Assembly (NCBI GenBank): GCA_005880175.1
Contig: VBJR01000229.1
Span: forward strand, 1 to 16,955
Reading direction: 5' to 3'
From: Chloroflexota bacterium
GTDB lineage: Bacteria; Chloroflexota; Dormibacteria; Dormibacterales; Dormibacteraceae
Length of the DNA: 16,955 nucleotides
Part shown: positions 7,403-13,251 of the stretch, piece after piece
Position numbering within the stretch: the stretch's first letter is position 1
How the letters are laid out: every line of letters starts with the position of its first letter
The notes under the pieces: model-generated
What the model was told of the DNA's origin: nothing
The model's input: the letters and a program-made list of their open reading frames with translations, nothing else
Databases searched by the model: none
Translations under genes and position numbers: made by a program

Positions 7403-7411
7403 TGATAGCGT
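7403..7411 (+). promoter_or_regulatory. Possible extended -10 promoter for the small membrane protein
   Basis: TGATAGCGT is a TGn-extended -10 (TAGCGT, 7406-7411) in a locally AT-richer gap after the Mur ligase. The predicted start near 7418 coincides with the small stem-loop at 7418-7430. TTGCCT (7350-7355) with TACGAT (7375-7380) is an alternative pair with a long 19-base spacer. Confidence 0.3.
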
Positions 7412-7417
7412 TACTGT

Positions 7418-7430
7418 CGCTCAAAGAGCG
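7418..7430 (+). repeat. Short inverted repeat in leader of the small membrane protein
   Basis: CGCTC-AAA-GAGCG is a perfect 5-bp stem with a 3-nt loop, placed at the likely 5' end of the transcript and directly before the GAGGAGG ribosome site. It could stabilise the 5' end or affect initiation; it may also be chance. Confidence 0.35.
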
Positions 7431-7450
7431 TGTGTGAGGAGGTGTCTCCG

Positions 7451-7732
7451 ATGGTCGACGTCATCGGCGGAATGCGGCGCCTGCAGCGGCAGGCGGGCCG
7501 CAGGCTGCCATCCATGCGGCGCAGCAGGCGCCCGAGCGCGGCGATGGTGACCGCGCCGATCGTGGCGGTGGCCGGAGTGGCGGCCGTCGCGGGCCTGCTG
7601 TTCTGGGACGAGCGCCGGCGGGCCTCCATGCGGAAGCGCATGGAGGAGGTGGCGGGTTCCGTCACCGCGAGCCTCGGCGTCAGCAAGAACCGGGTCGCCC
7701 CGCCGGTCCCGACGGGCGCCGCGCACGAGTAG
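7451..7732 (+). CDS. Small single-pass membrane protein of unknown function
   Basis: A 93-residue protein I do not recognise. The start is ATG 7451, chosen because a strong ribosome site, GAGGAGG, lies eight bases upstream; a GTG at 7430 is in frame but would place that site inside the gene. The N-terminal 30 residues are strongly basic (RRLQRQAGRR, MRRSRRP). One hydrophobic segment follows at about 32-52 (PIVAVAGVAAVAGLLFW), then an amphipathic charged stretch (DERRRASMRKRMEEV) and a Ser/Val/Pro-rich tail. By the positive-inside rule, which is ambiguous here because both flanks are basic, the topology is unclear. It resembles the short YtxH-like or envelope-associated proteins common in Gram-positives, but this is only a similarity in shape. 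It converges with thiS, six bases apart. Confidence 0.7.
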   Translation: MVDVIGGMRRLQRQAGRRLPSMRRSRRPSAAMVTAPIVAVAGVAAVAGLLFWDERRRASMRKRMEEVAGSVTASLGVSKNRVAPPVPTGAAHE

Positions 7733-7738
7733 CGTTCG

Positions 7739-7963
7739 TCAGTCGGTTCGGCGGCGGCCGGCGCCGCCGCCGACCATGCGCACGATCTCGATCGTGTCGC
7801 CCTCCCGCAGCGTGCACCCGGCGTAGGCCTCGCGCTGCAGGATCTCGCCGTTGACCTCGACGGCGACAGCCCTCGCGTCCACGCCGAGCGCGCGGAGGTA
7901 GCCGAGGAGCGGGGTCGGGCCGTCCAGCTCCACGCGCTTGCCGTTGACCTGGACGCCGATCAT
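7739..7963 (-). CDS. thiS: Sulfur carrier protein ThiS with extra C-terminal tail
   Basis: A 74-residue beta-grasp protein matching ThiS, which carries the thiocarboxylate sulfur for the thiazole ring. It starts IGVQVNGKRVEL, has the core AVAVEVNGEILQRE and ends in GDTIEIVRMVGGG. ThiS normally ends exactly at Gly-Gly, which ThiF adenylates. Here seven residues (AGRRRTD) follow the GGG before the stop, so the di-glycine is not terminal as encoded. Its ATG overlaps the upstream tenI stop by one base (TGATG), implying coupled translation in the rsmG-thiG-tenI-thiS operon. No thiF or thiO is in view. The ThiS identity is secure from fold motif and context; how the tail is handled is not known. 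Confidence 0.88.
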   Translation of the reverse strand: MIGVQVNGKRVELDGPTPLLGYLRALGVDARAVAVEVNGEILQREAYAGCTLREGDTIEIVRMVGGGAGRRRTD

Positions 7964-8475
7964 CACGCGAAGTACCGGATGGCGGCGAACCCGGCCGCCC
8001 CCGCCGCCAGGCACGCCTCGACCCGGTCCGCGTCCACGCCGCCGATCGCCAGCACCGGGATGCCCACGGCCGCCGCCACCCGCTCCAGCGCCGCCAGCCC
8101 GGCGACCTCCTGCCCCGGGTGCGAGGCGCTGGCGAACACCGAGCCGAAGACCACGTAGTCGGCGCCCTCGGCCTCGGCCCGGCGCGCGGCGTCCGCCCCG
8201 TGGACCGAGCGGCCGACCAGCCGCCCCGGCCCCAGCAGCCGGCGGGCGCCGGCGACCGGGAGGTCCCGCTCGGGCAGGTGCACGCCGGCCGCGCCGGCGG
8301 CGAGCGCCAGGTCGGCGCGAGCGCTCACCACGACGGGCACCGCCGACTCGGCGACCAGGTGGCAGGCCTCGCGCTCCAGCGCCCGCGTGGTGGCGGCGGG
8401 GTCGCGCAGCTGCAGCAGGGTGGCGCCGCGCTCCACCGCGCGCCGGCCGGCCGCCGCGTCGCGCACGATGGCCAT
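7963..8475 (-). CDS. tenI: TenI-like thiazole tautomerase (ThiE homologue)
   Basis: A 170-residue TIM-barrel protein of the ThiE/TenI family. Segments: GATLLQLRDP (18-26), VVVSARADLAL (about 48-58), GVHLPERDLP (64-73), GRSVHG (88-93), YVVFGSVFASASHPG (107-121) and IPVLAIGGV (139-147). ThiE enzymes usually have QLREK, NDR and TxTK at the second-, third- and sixth-mentioned regions for pyrophosphate and magnesium. Here these read QLRDP, SAR and SASH, so the synthase site is largely lost. GRSVHG retains His92, equivalent to the catalytic His of Bacillus TenI, which aromatises the thiazole made by ThiG. Location between thiG and thiS supports this role. The start is ATG 8475, 14 bases after the thiG stop; no earlier start exists. 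Automated annotation would probably call it ThiE. Confidence 0.75.
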   Translation of the reverse strand: MAIVRDAAAGRRAVERGATLLQLRDPAATTRALEREACHLVAESAVPVVVSARADLALAAGAAGVHLPERDLPVAGARRLLGPGRLVGRSVHGADAARRAEAEGADYVVFGSVFASASHPGQEVAGLAALERVAAAVGIPVLAIGGVDADRVEACLAAGAAGFAAIRYFA

Positions 8476-8489
8476 GGCTACCGCGCGCC

Positions 8490-9284
8490 TCAGGTCCGCG
8501 TCGAGATCCCGGTCGTGGGCGAGCTGGCCGAGGCGTACGGCAGCCGCGGGATGCGCCCGGCCTGGAGGGCTTTGCGGCCGGCCTCGACGCCCTGCCGGAT
8601 GGCGTCCGCCATCATCGCCGGCTGCTCGGCCAGGGCGATCGCGGTGTTCACCAGGACGGCGTCGGCGCCCAGCTCCATCGCCAGCGCGGCGTCGCTGGGG
8701 GCGCCGATCCCGGCGTCCACGACGACCGGGATCGTCGCGTGCTCGATGATCAGCTCGATCTGCCGCTGCGTGACCAGGCCCTGGCCCGACCCGATCGGCG
8801 AACCCAGCGGCATGACCGTCGCGCAGCCGGCCGCCTCCAGCCGGCGGGCGAGGACCGGGTCGGCGTTGATGTACGGGAGGACGACGAAGCCCTCCGCCAC
8901 GAGCGTCTCGGCGGCGCGCAGCGTCTCCACCGGGTCCGGGAGCAGGTAGCGCGGGTCGGGGATGACCTCCAGCTTCACCCAGTCCGACAGGCCCATGGAT
9001 CGGGCCAGGCGGGCGATGCGGATGGCCTCGTCGGCGGTCTGGCAGCCGGCGGTGTTGGGCAGGATCCGGTACCGCTGCCAGTCGATCACGTCCAGGATCG
9101 TCTTGCGGTTGGGATCGTCGAGGTCGAGCCGGCGCAGCGCGACCGTGACGAGCTCGGTGCCCGAGGCCTCGAGCGCGGCGACCATCTCCTCGTCGGTCCG
9201 GTACTTGCCGGTGCCGACGAACAGCCGCGAGCGCAGCTGCGTCCCGGCGATGACGAGCGGGTCGGCGGTCAGCGTGGTGGCCAC
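8490..9284 (-). CDS. thiG: Thiazole synthase ThiG
   Basis: A 264-residue TIM-barrel enzyme that builds the thiazole phosphate of thiamine from 1-deoxy-D-xylulose 5-phosphate, dehydroglycine and ThiS thiocarboxylate. Full-length family features: [10 protein letters not shown] (19-28), the Schiff-base Lys104 in [35 protein letters not shown] and [20 protein letters not shown]. The start is GTG at 9284 with no Shine-Dalgarno; TAATCT, which overlaps the rsmG stop codon, lies six bases upstream and could be a local -10, although this may be coincidence. The gene follows rsmG by nine bases and precedes tenI by 14, so an operon is likely. No TPP riboswitch signature was seen ahead of it or ahead of rsmG. 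Confidence 0.96.
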   Translation of the reverse strand: MATTLTADPLVIAGTQLRSRLFVGTGKYRTDEEMVAALEASGTELVTVALRRLDLDDPNRKTILDVIDWQRYRILPNTAGCQTADEAIRIARLARSMGLSDWVKLEVIPDPRYLLPDPVETLRAAETLVAEGFVVLPYINADPVLARRLEAAGCATVMPLGSPIGSGQGLVTQRQIELIIEHATIPVVVDAGIGAPSDAALAMELGADAVLVNTAIALAEQPAMMADAIRQGVEAGRKALQAGRIPRLPYASASSPTTGISTRT

Positions 9285-9293
9285 GGCTACAGA

Positions 9294-9902
9294 TTACGCG
9301 CCGCCCAGCGGGCGCCGGGCGGGCAGGCCGGGCCGGCGCGGGTAGGCGTCGGGCGTCGGGCGCAGCTTGGGCACGACGACGACCACGCCCCGCTCCCGGG
9401 CGGAGCTCGGCGCGGGCACGACGGCGGCCGGGCCACCGCCGAGGAGCTCGATCGCCGCCGCCGCCTCCTCCACCTGCGCCTTCATGGCCAGCAGCCGGCC
9501 GCCGGCGCGGACGAACGGCAGGCACAGCTCGGCGAGCACGGGCATCGGGGCCAGCGCCCGGCACACGGCGGCGTCGAAGGCCTCCCGCAGCGCGCCCCGG
9601 CCGGCGGTCTCGGCGCGCTCGGCGACGACCTCGACGTCGAGCTCCAGGCGGGCGGCCGCGTGGACCAGGAACGCGGCCTTGCGCTGGTCCGCCTCGACCA
9701 GCACGACGCGCAGGCCGGGCCGCGCGATCTTCAGCGGGATGCCGGGCATGCCGCCGCCGGACCCGACGTCCACCACGGAGCGGGCGTCGCCGAGGTGGTC
9801 GAGGAGGGCGAGGCAGTCCTCGACCAGCGGCGCGGCCGGGCCGCTGACCAGCCCCGGCCACGTCTCGAGCAGACGCGCGTACTCGTCCTCTTTAGAATCC
9901 AT
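9294..9902 (-). CDS. rsmG: 16S rRNA (guanine-527 N7)-methyltransferase RsmG
   Basis: A 202-residue Rossmann methyltransferase matching RsmG (GidB), which methylates G527 of 16S rRNA using S-adenosylmethionine. Signatures: VVDVGSGGGMPGIPLKIA (SAM loop, about 43-60), VLVEADQRKAAFL, VVAERAET and CRALAPMPVLAELCLPFV followed by GGRLLAMKA. The N-terminus is shorter than usual and the typical Asn-Leu-Thr segment is reduced to GLVSGP. In many bacteria rsmG sits next to mnmG or parA; here it heads a thiamine operon, which is atypical. Its ATG overlaps the palindrome CATG at 9900-9903, shared with a possible ATG of the divergent fmdB gene. Confidence 0.93.
   Translation of the reverse strand: MDSKEDEYARLLETWPGLVSGPAAPLVEDCLALLDHLGDARSVVDVGSGGGMPGIPLKIARPGLRVVLVEADQRKAAFLVHAAARLELDVEVVAERAETAGRGALREAFDAAVCRALAPMPVLAELCLPFVRAGGRLLAMKAQVEEAAAAIELLGGGPAAVVPAPSSARERGVVVVVPKLRPTPDAYPRRPGLPARRPLGGA
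9893..9898 (+). promoter_or_regulatory. -10 element for fmdB-lysA
   Basis: TAGAAT matches TATAAT at five of six positions, in a very GC-rich region. It ends eight bases before ATG 9907 of the FmdB-like gene, so transcription would begin at or just before the start codon. It lies inside the 5' end of rsmG on the other strand. No good -35 was found. Confidence 0.5.
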
Positions 9903-9906
9903 GTCG

Positions 9907-10146
9907 ATGCCGATCTACGAGTATCGCTGTGAGGCCTGCGAGCGCCGCTTCGAGGTGCTGACCTCGTTCGCGGAGCGCGAGCGGTCCCACACCTGTCCGT
10001 CCTGCGAGTCGACCCGGACGCGCGTGCAGGTCTCGTCCTTCGCCGCGATCGGCGCCGGCGAGTTCACCTCGACGCTGCCCATGGCGCCAACGCCGCGTGC
10101 CGGCGGTGGCTGCTGCGGCGGCGCCTGCGGCTGCTCGCACAACTGA
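9907..10146 (+). CDS. FmdB-family zinc-ribbon protein
   Basis: A 79-residue protein of the FmdB/CxxC regulatory family. It begins MPIYEYRCEACERRFE with the first CxxC, then SHTCPSCES with the second CxxC; the four Cys should bind one zinc. The C-terminal 25 residues are Gly/Cys-rich, ending CCGGACGCSHN, which may bind another metal. The family was named for a putative formamidase regulator, but most members have no proven function. I chose ATG 9907 because family members start MPIYEY and TAGAAT sits eight bases upstream; ATG 9901 would add two residues. lysA follows 16 bases downstream on the same strand, so both are probably co-transcribed. Confidence 0.88.
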   Translation: MPIYEYRCEACERRFEVLTSFAERERSHTCPSCESTRTRVQVSSFAAIGAGEFTSTLPMAPTPRAGGGCCGGACGCSHN

Positions 10147-10162
10147 CGGCGCCCCGGTCCTG

Positions 10163-11446
10163 ATGCTGTTCCCGGTCACGTACCGGGTGAACGGCCGCGG
10201 CCACGCGGAGGTCGGCGGCTGCGACCTGGTCGAGCTGGCCCGCGACCACGGCACCCCCCTGTACGTCTACGACGAGGAGACGGTCCGGCTCCGCTGCCGC
10301 GAGTACACGGCGGCGATGGGCGACCGCGGCGAGGTGCTCTACTCCGCCAAGGCGTTCGCCAGCCCCGGCTTCCTGCGCGTGGTCGCGTCGGAGGGCCTGG
10401 GCCTGGACGTGGTCTCGGCTGGCGAGCTGCACGTGGCGCTGGCCGCGGGCTATCCCACCGACCGGCTCCACTTCCTCGGCAACAACAAGAGCGCCGAGGA
10501 CGTGGCGGCGGCATGGCAGGCGCGGGCCATCCTGGTGATCGACGGCTTCCAGGACCTCGAGCTGGTGGACCGGGTCGTGCCGGCCGGCGCGCGGATGCGG
10601 TGCCAGGTGCGGGTCTCGCCCGGCGTCCAGCCCGCCACGCACGACTTCATCAGCACCGGCCAGCTCGACTCCAAGTTCGGCTTCTCGATCGAGTCGGGCG
10701 CCGCCCGCGAGGCCGTCGAGCGGGCCCTCGAGCACGACCGGATCGAGCTCGTGGGCCTGCACTCGCACATCGGCTCCCAGCTGTTCGACCTGCGCGGCCA
10801 CGCGGCCGCGATGGAGATCATGCTCGACCTGGCCGCGGAGCTCCGGCGGGACCTGGGCTACGAGCCGGACCGCCTGGGCGCGGGCGGCGGCCTGGGCATC
10901 GCGTACACGCGGGCGGACGACCCGCCCACCCCGAGGCGGTTCGTCGAGACCCTGCTGGCCGGGCTGGAGGCGGGCGCGGCCAGCCGTGGCCTGCGGACGC
11001 CACTGCTGGTGGTCGAGCCGGGGCGGTCGATCGCCGGGCCGGCCGGCGTCGCCCTTTACACGGTGGGCGCGATCAAGGACATCCCCGGCGTCCGGCGGTA
11101 CGTGGCCGTGGACGGGGGCATGGGCGACAACATCCGGCCCAAGCTGTACGGCGCCCGGTACGAGGTGCTGCTGGCGTCCGCTCCCGAGGCGGCCCCGGAC
11201 GGCCTGGTGACGGTCGCCGGCAAGTACTGCGAGTCCACGGACGTGCTGGTCACGGACATCGCGCTGCCGCCGGTGGCCTCAGGGGACGTGGTGTTCGTCC
11301 CCGCGGCCGGCGCGTACTGCCTGGCGATGGCCAGCAACTACAACGGCATGGCCCGGCCGGCGGTGGTGATGGTCCGCGACGGCGTCGCCGGCCTGATCCG
11401 GCGCCGCGAGACGCTGGACGACCTGCTCGCGGCCGAAATTCTGTAA
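10163..11446 (+). CDS. lysA: Diaminopimelate decarboxylase
   Basis: A 427-residue fold-III PLP enzyme that decarboxylates meso-diaminopimelate to L-lysine. Features: PLYVYDEETVR; Lys63 in YSAKAF, which binds PLP; GLDVVSAGEL; NNKS; HSHIGSQ (about 200-206); the Gly-rich phosphate loop GAGGGLGIAY; EPGRSI; the active-site Cys in KYCESTDVL; and the terminal GAYCLAMASNYN. All expected catalytic elements appear intact and the length is normal. ATG 10163 was chosen over a longer frame starting inside fmdB. No lysine riboswitch is evident; the gap to fmdB is only 16 bases. A strong terminator lies 125 bases after the stop. The gene implies that meso-DAP is made in this organism. Confidence 0.97.
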   Translation: MLFPVTYRVNGRGHAEVGGCDLVELARDHGTPLYVYDEETVRLRCREYTAAMGDRGEVLYSAKAFASPGFLRVVASEGLGLDVVSAGELHVALAAGYPTDRLHFLGNNKSAEDVAAAWQARAILVIDGFQDLELVDRVVPAGARMRCQVRVSPGVQPATHDFISTGQLDSKFGFSIESGAAREAVERALEHDRIELVGLHSHIGSQLFDLRGHAAAMEIMLDLAAELRRDLGYEPDRLGAGGGLGIAYTRADDPPTPRRFVETLLAGLEAGAASRGLRTPLLVVEPGRSIAGPAGVALYTVGAIKDIPGVRRYVAVDGGMGDNIRPKLYGARYEVLLASAPEAAPDGLVTVAGKYCESTDVLVTDIALPPVASGDVVFVPAAGAYCLAMASNYNGMARPAVVMVRDGVAGLIRRRETLDDLLAAEIL

Positions 11447-11498
11447 AGCGCACCCGACATGTTGGCGAACAAGGTCTTGCTGGTCCGCAAGCCGGGCG

Positions 11499-11527
11499 GT
11501 GACAAGTGGCGTCAGCAGCGGTATAAC
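11499..11527 (+). promoter_or_regulatory. Sigma-70-like promoter downstream of lysA
   Basis: GTGACA (11499-11504, five of six bases of TTGACA) and TATAAC (11522-11527, five of six of TATAAT) are separated by exactly 17 bases, the best -35/-10 pair found in the window. No conventional gene lies downstream on this strand, only a terminator 44 bases further on. Confidence 0.6.
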
Positions 11528-11533
11528 GTGAGC

Positions 11534-11610
11534 GGGATGGCCGTGACTACCCCCGCGAGCCATCCGCAGGCCGCACACGAGGTCGCTGCCTTGTGTGCGG
11601 TCCTTTCTTT
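11534..11610 (+). ncRNA. Candidate small transcript (or leaderless 40-codon ORF)
   Basis: A transcript from the promoter at 11499-11527 would start near 11534 and end at the terminator at 11571-11610, giving about 70-77 nt, most of it the terminator hairpin. This is the layout of a small RNA gene. An ATG at 11537, nine bases after the -10, opens a 40-codon frame to 11659 (MAVTTPASHPQAAHEVAALC...) that crosses the terminator stem, so a leaderless small protein with translation-sensitive termination is another reading. Beyond the terminator the region is antisense to the doxX 3' end. Nothing here resembles a known RNA family that I can name. Confidence 0.4.
11571..11610 (+). terminator. Rho-independent terminator after lysA
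   Basis: CCGCACAC (11571-11578) pairs perfectly with GTGTGCGG (11593-11600), extendable by a G-U and a G-C pair; the loop is 14 nt. TCCTTTCTTT follows, a T-rich tail that stands out in this GC-rich sequence. The opposite strand has no T-run after the stem, so it works in the plus direction only. It would end both the fmdB-lysA transcript and the short transcript from 11534. Confidence 0.75.
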
Positions 11611-11634
11611 GGGGCAAGCGCCCGGCGGGCGCGG

Positions 11635-12153
11635 TCAGGGGGCGGTTTCGCGGGGCTGATCGGCCGTCTGCACCCGGCCCGAGGCCGCGGCCGCGATGAC
11701 CCCGAGCAAGACGACGATGACGATCGCCAGCCACGTGGCGGGCTGGGGCAGCGACAGGTGGATCAGGCGGTCGACCGAGAGGGGGCCGGGCCCGACCAGC
11801 GACAGCGCCACCAGGCCGCCGATCAGCGCCAGCGGGAACTCGTAGCCGCCTTCGTGGTTCCAGAAGCCCCTGGTGAGGTGGACGGTCAGGATCGCGATCA
11901 GCAGGTCGCCGACCAGGAGCAGGGAGGCGACCGGCGTCAGCAGCCCGACGGCGACGAGGATGCCGGCGCCGAACTCGATGGCGGCGGAGACGGGGGCCCA
12001 GAAGCGGCCCGGTCGTACGCCGAGTTCCTCGAGGTTCGCGGCGAACCCGGTCAGTCCGGGGCCCTCGAACCAGCCGAACAGCTTCTGGGCGCCGTGCGCC
12101 GCCAGCGTGAGGCCGAGCACGAGCCGAAGGACGAGCAGGCCAGCGGTGACCAA
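11635..12153 (-). CDS. DoxX-family membrane protein
   Basis: A 172-residue integral membrane protein of the DoxX family. Predicted helices: about 4-22, 55-72, 76-92, 106-122 and 141-158. Family segments include LLVLRLVLGLTLAAHGAQKL, FGAGILVAVGLLTP and FWNHEGGYEFPLAL. DoxX was named from thiosulfate:quinone oxidoreductase, but most members are uncharacterised; in mycobacteria a DoxX protein works with superoxide dismutase in redox defence. The start is TTG at 12153, set by the strong ribosome site GGAGG nine bases upstream; a nearby GTG belongs to another frame. The C-terminal tail after 160 is polar. It lies downstream of a BtrH-N-like gene, with a 109-base gap holding a hairpin and a possible -10. 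Confidence 0.87.
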   Translation of the reverse strand: MVTAGLLVLRLVLGLTLAAHGAQKLFGWFEGPGLTGFAANLEELGVRPGRFWAPVSAAIEFGAGILVAVGLLTPVASLLLVGDLLIAILTVHLTRGFWNHEGGYEFPLALIGGLVALSLVGPGPLSVDRLIHLSLPQPATWLAIVIVVLLGVIAAAASGRVQTADQPRETAP

Positions 12154-12175
12154 GCCTTCACACCTCCTCGAACCA

Positions 12176-12197
12176 GGGCGAGAGGGACGTCTCGCCC
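12176..12197. repeat. Perfect inverted repeat upstream of doxX-family gene
   Basis: GGGCGAG (12176-12182) and CTCGCCC (12191-12197) are perfect 7-bp arms around an 8-nt loop, lying between a possible minus-strand -10 and the ribosome site of the DoxX gene. No T-run follows on either strand, so it is not a standard terminator. It could be an operator or a leader hairpin. Confidence 0.5.
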
Positions 12198-12200
12198 AGC

Positions 12201-12206
12201 ACCATA
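12201..12206 (-). promoter_or_regulatory. Possible -10 for the DoxX gene
   Basis: TATGGT on the minus strand (four of six consensus bases) lies about 48 bases before the TTG start. Transcription from it would begin within the inverted repeat at 12176-12197. No convincing -35 was found, so confidence is low. Confidence 0.3.
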
Positions 12207-12262
12207 CCGGAGCGCGCGGCGGGGTGGGTGCGGTCTGGCGAACGGGTCGGGCGGCGGCGGCC

Positions 12263-13078
12263 CTAGCGGCCGCGCAGGGCGGACTCGATCGTCGCCAGCG
12301 CCTCGGCTTCCGCGTCGTGCACCGCCCGGACGTGGTCGGCCCCGGCGCGGCCCTCGCGGAGCGCCGCCGCCATGTCGCCCCAGCGGGAGGCAGCGGCCGA
12401 CGCCGCCGAGGCGGCGCGCTCGTGGCCCGCGTACGCCAGGAACGCGGACTGCTGGCCGATCTCCACGGTCCAGCGGGCCAGGCCGGCGAGGCCGAAGTGC
12501 GACCGCGACTCCTGCGGCCCGAAGCCCTCGCGCATCTGCTCCAGGTGCGCCGTGAGGCCCGCGCGCACCGCGCTGCCCACCTCGCCAGGGCCGCCGTCCA
12601 CGACCAGCATGCGGTGCCGCACGCCCGTGGTCCGGGTCGCCTGGAGCAGCGCGGGGACCGGCAGGGAGCGCTCCTCGCCGTCGAACACCCTGGCCTCGCC
12701 GTCGAGCTCCAGCACGGCCACGGCGTGATAGGCGGCCGGCGGCGCCGGCCACGGCAGCCGGTCCGGCTCCACCCAGGCGACGGGCGTGCGGCCCTCGGCC
12801 AGCTCCTCGGCCAGCCGCTCGCGCAGCGCCTCCGGACCGGGGGCGACGTGGAGGCGGAACGGGACCTGGAGGTGACGGCAGATGTCGGCGAGGAACCCCT
12901 CGGTGGCGGTCTCCCGGGTCGCGATCCGGGTGAGCAGCGTGACGAGCCCACCGGCGACGAACCGGGCGAAGCCCGAGCCGCCGCCGATGCCGAACAGGAC
13001 GTCCGGCGGCAGCGAGTCGGGCAGAGCGCGGGCGAGGGCGGCGACCTCGGGGGGCGGCGCGGTCACAGTACGTGACAT
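12263..13078 (-). CDS. BtrH N-terminal / DUF4872-like protein
   Basis: About 271 residues. The segment LFGIGGGSGFARF (about 28-40) matches the Gly-rich signature of the butirosin BtrH N-terminal domain, followed by FLADICRHLQVPF, a predicted helix, TPVAWVEPDRLPW and YHAVAVLELDG (His at about 118). The C-terminal part contains SHFGLAGLARWTVEIG, resembling DUF4872, then an Ala-rich helical end. BtrH is an acyltransferase with a papain-like fold; its relatives usually carry an N-terminal Cys before the Gly-rich loop. Here the only Cys is in FLADICRHL, and none lies at the expected place, so catalysis of that type is doubtful. ATG 13078 is preferred over 13117 because TACGAT lies seven bases upstream. 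Family assignment is by motif and is moderately sure. Confidence 0.6.
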   Translation of the reverse strand: MSRTVTAPPPEVAALARALPDSLPPDVLFGIGGGSGFARFVAGGLVTLLTRIATRETATEGFLADICRHLQVPFRLHVAPGPEALRERLAEELAEGRTPVAWVEPDRLPWPAPPAAYHAVAVLELDGEARVFDGEERSLPVPALLQATRTTGVRHRMLVVDGGPGEVGSAVRAGLTAHLEQMREGFGPQESRSHFGLAGLARWTVEIGQQSAFLAYAGHERAASAASAAASRWGDMAAALREGRAGADHVRAVHDAEAEALATIESALRGR

Positions 13079-13085
13079 GGCGGCC

Positions 13086-13091
13086 ATCGTA
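13086..13091 (-). promoter_or_regulatory. Candidate -10 of the BtrH-like gene
   Basis: TACGAT on the minus strand is seven bases from ATG 13078 and argues for leaderless initiation there. A TGGACG sequence about 19 bases further upstream might serve as a -35. It overlaps the longer frame that starts at ATG 13117. Confidence 0.4.
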
Positions 13092-13171
13092 GTGGCGGCC
13101 CGGCGGCCGGCGTCCATTTCGAGATCGCGACCGCGCCTTGGCTGGGAACTCGACGGCGCACTCCCCAGATT

Positions 13172-13200
13172 TAATACCTATTTATGCACCGTACGTATTA
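13172..13200. repeat. Inverted repeat TAATAC / GTATTA
   Basis: TAATAC (13172-13177) and GTATTA (13195-13200) are perfect 6-base inverted arms with 17 bases between them, within the AT-rich island. The arm spacing, about two helical turns centre to centre, would suit a dimeric regulator. Confidence 0.4.
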
Positions 13201-13212
13201 TTATATCGGTCG

Positions 13213-13229
13213 AGTCAGATAGACTGACT
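13213..13229. repeat. Inverted repeat AGTCAG / CTGACT
   Basis: AGTCAG (13213-13218), ATAGA, CTGACT (13224-13229): perfect 6-base arms with a 5-nt centre, just after the possible -10 elements. It could be an operator or the 5' stem of the leader RNA. Confidence 0.45.
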
Positions 13230-13237
13230 GCTCGGTT

Positions 13238-13251
13238 CCGGATTGGTCCGG
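13238..13251. repeat. Inverted repeat CCGGA / TCCGG
   Basis: CCGGA-TTGG-TCCGG, a perfect 5-bp stem with a tetraloop in the leader of the LuxR-type gene. It is short and GC-rich, so it could be chance. Confidence 0.3.

Noticed and set aside
7941..9300. TPP riboswitch ahead of the thiamine genes
   Set aside because: Gaps within the operon are 14 bases or less and no conserved CTGAGA-type core was seen near rsmG or thiG starts.
7938..9932. Long open frame of over 660 codons on the plus strand opposite thiS-tenI-thiG-rsmG
   Set aside because: Pro/Arg/Ala-rich antisense shadow of conserved minus-strand genes; high GC leaves few stops. No domain visible.
10097..10162. N-terminal extension of lysA beginning inside fmdB
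   Set aside because: The extra residues are Ala-rich out-of-frame fmdB sequence; lysA homologues start near MLFP and ATG 10163 is adequate.
11447..11634. tRNA gene in the gap after lysA
   Set aside because: No GTTCRA T-loop or cloverleaf could be found; the hairpin is a terminator.
11635..12951. 438-codon frame covering doxX and part of the BtrH-like gene
   Set aside because: The upstream part is out of frame with the conserved BtrH-like protein; a strong ribosome site marks TTG 12153 as the DoxX start.
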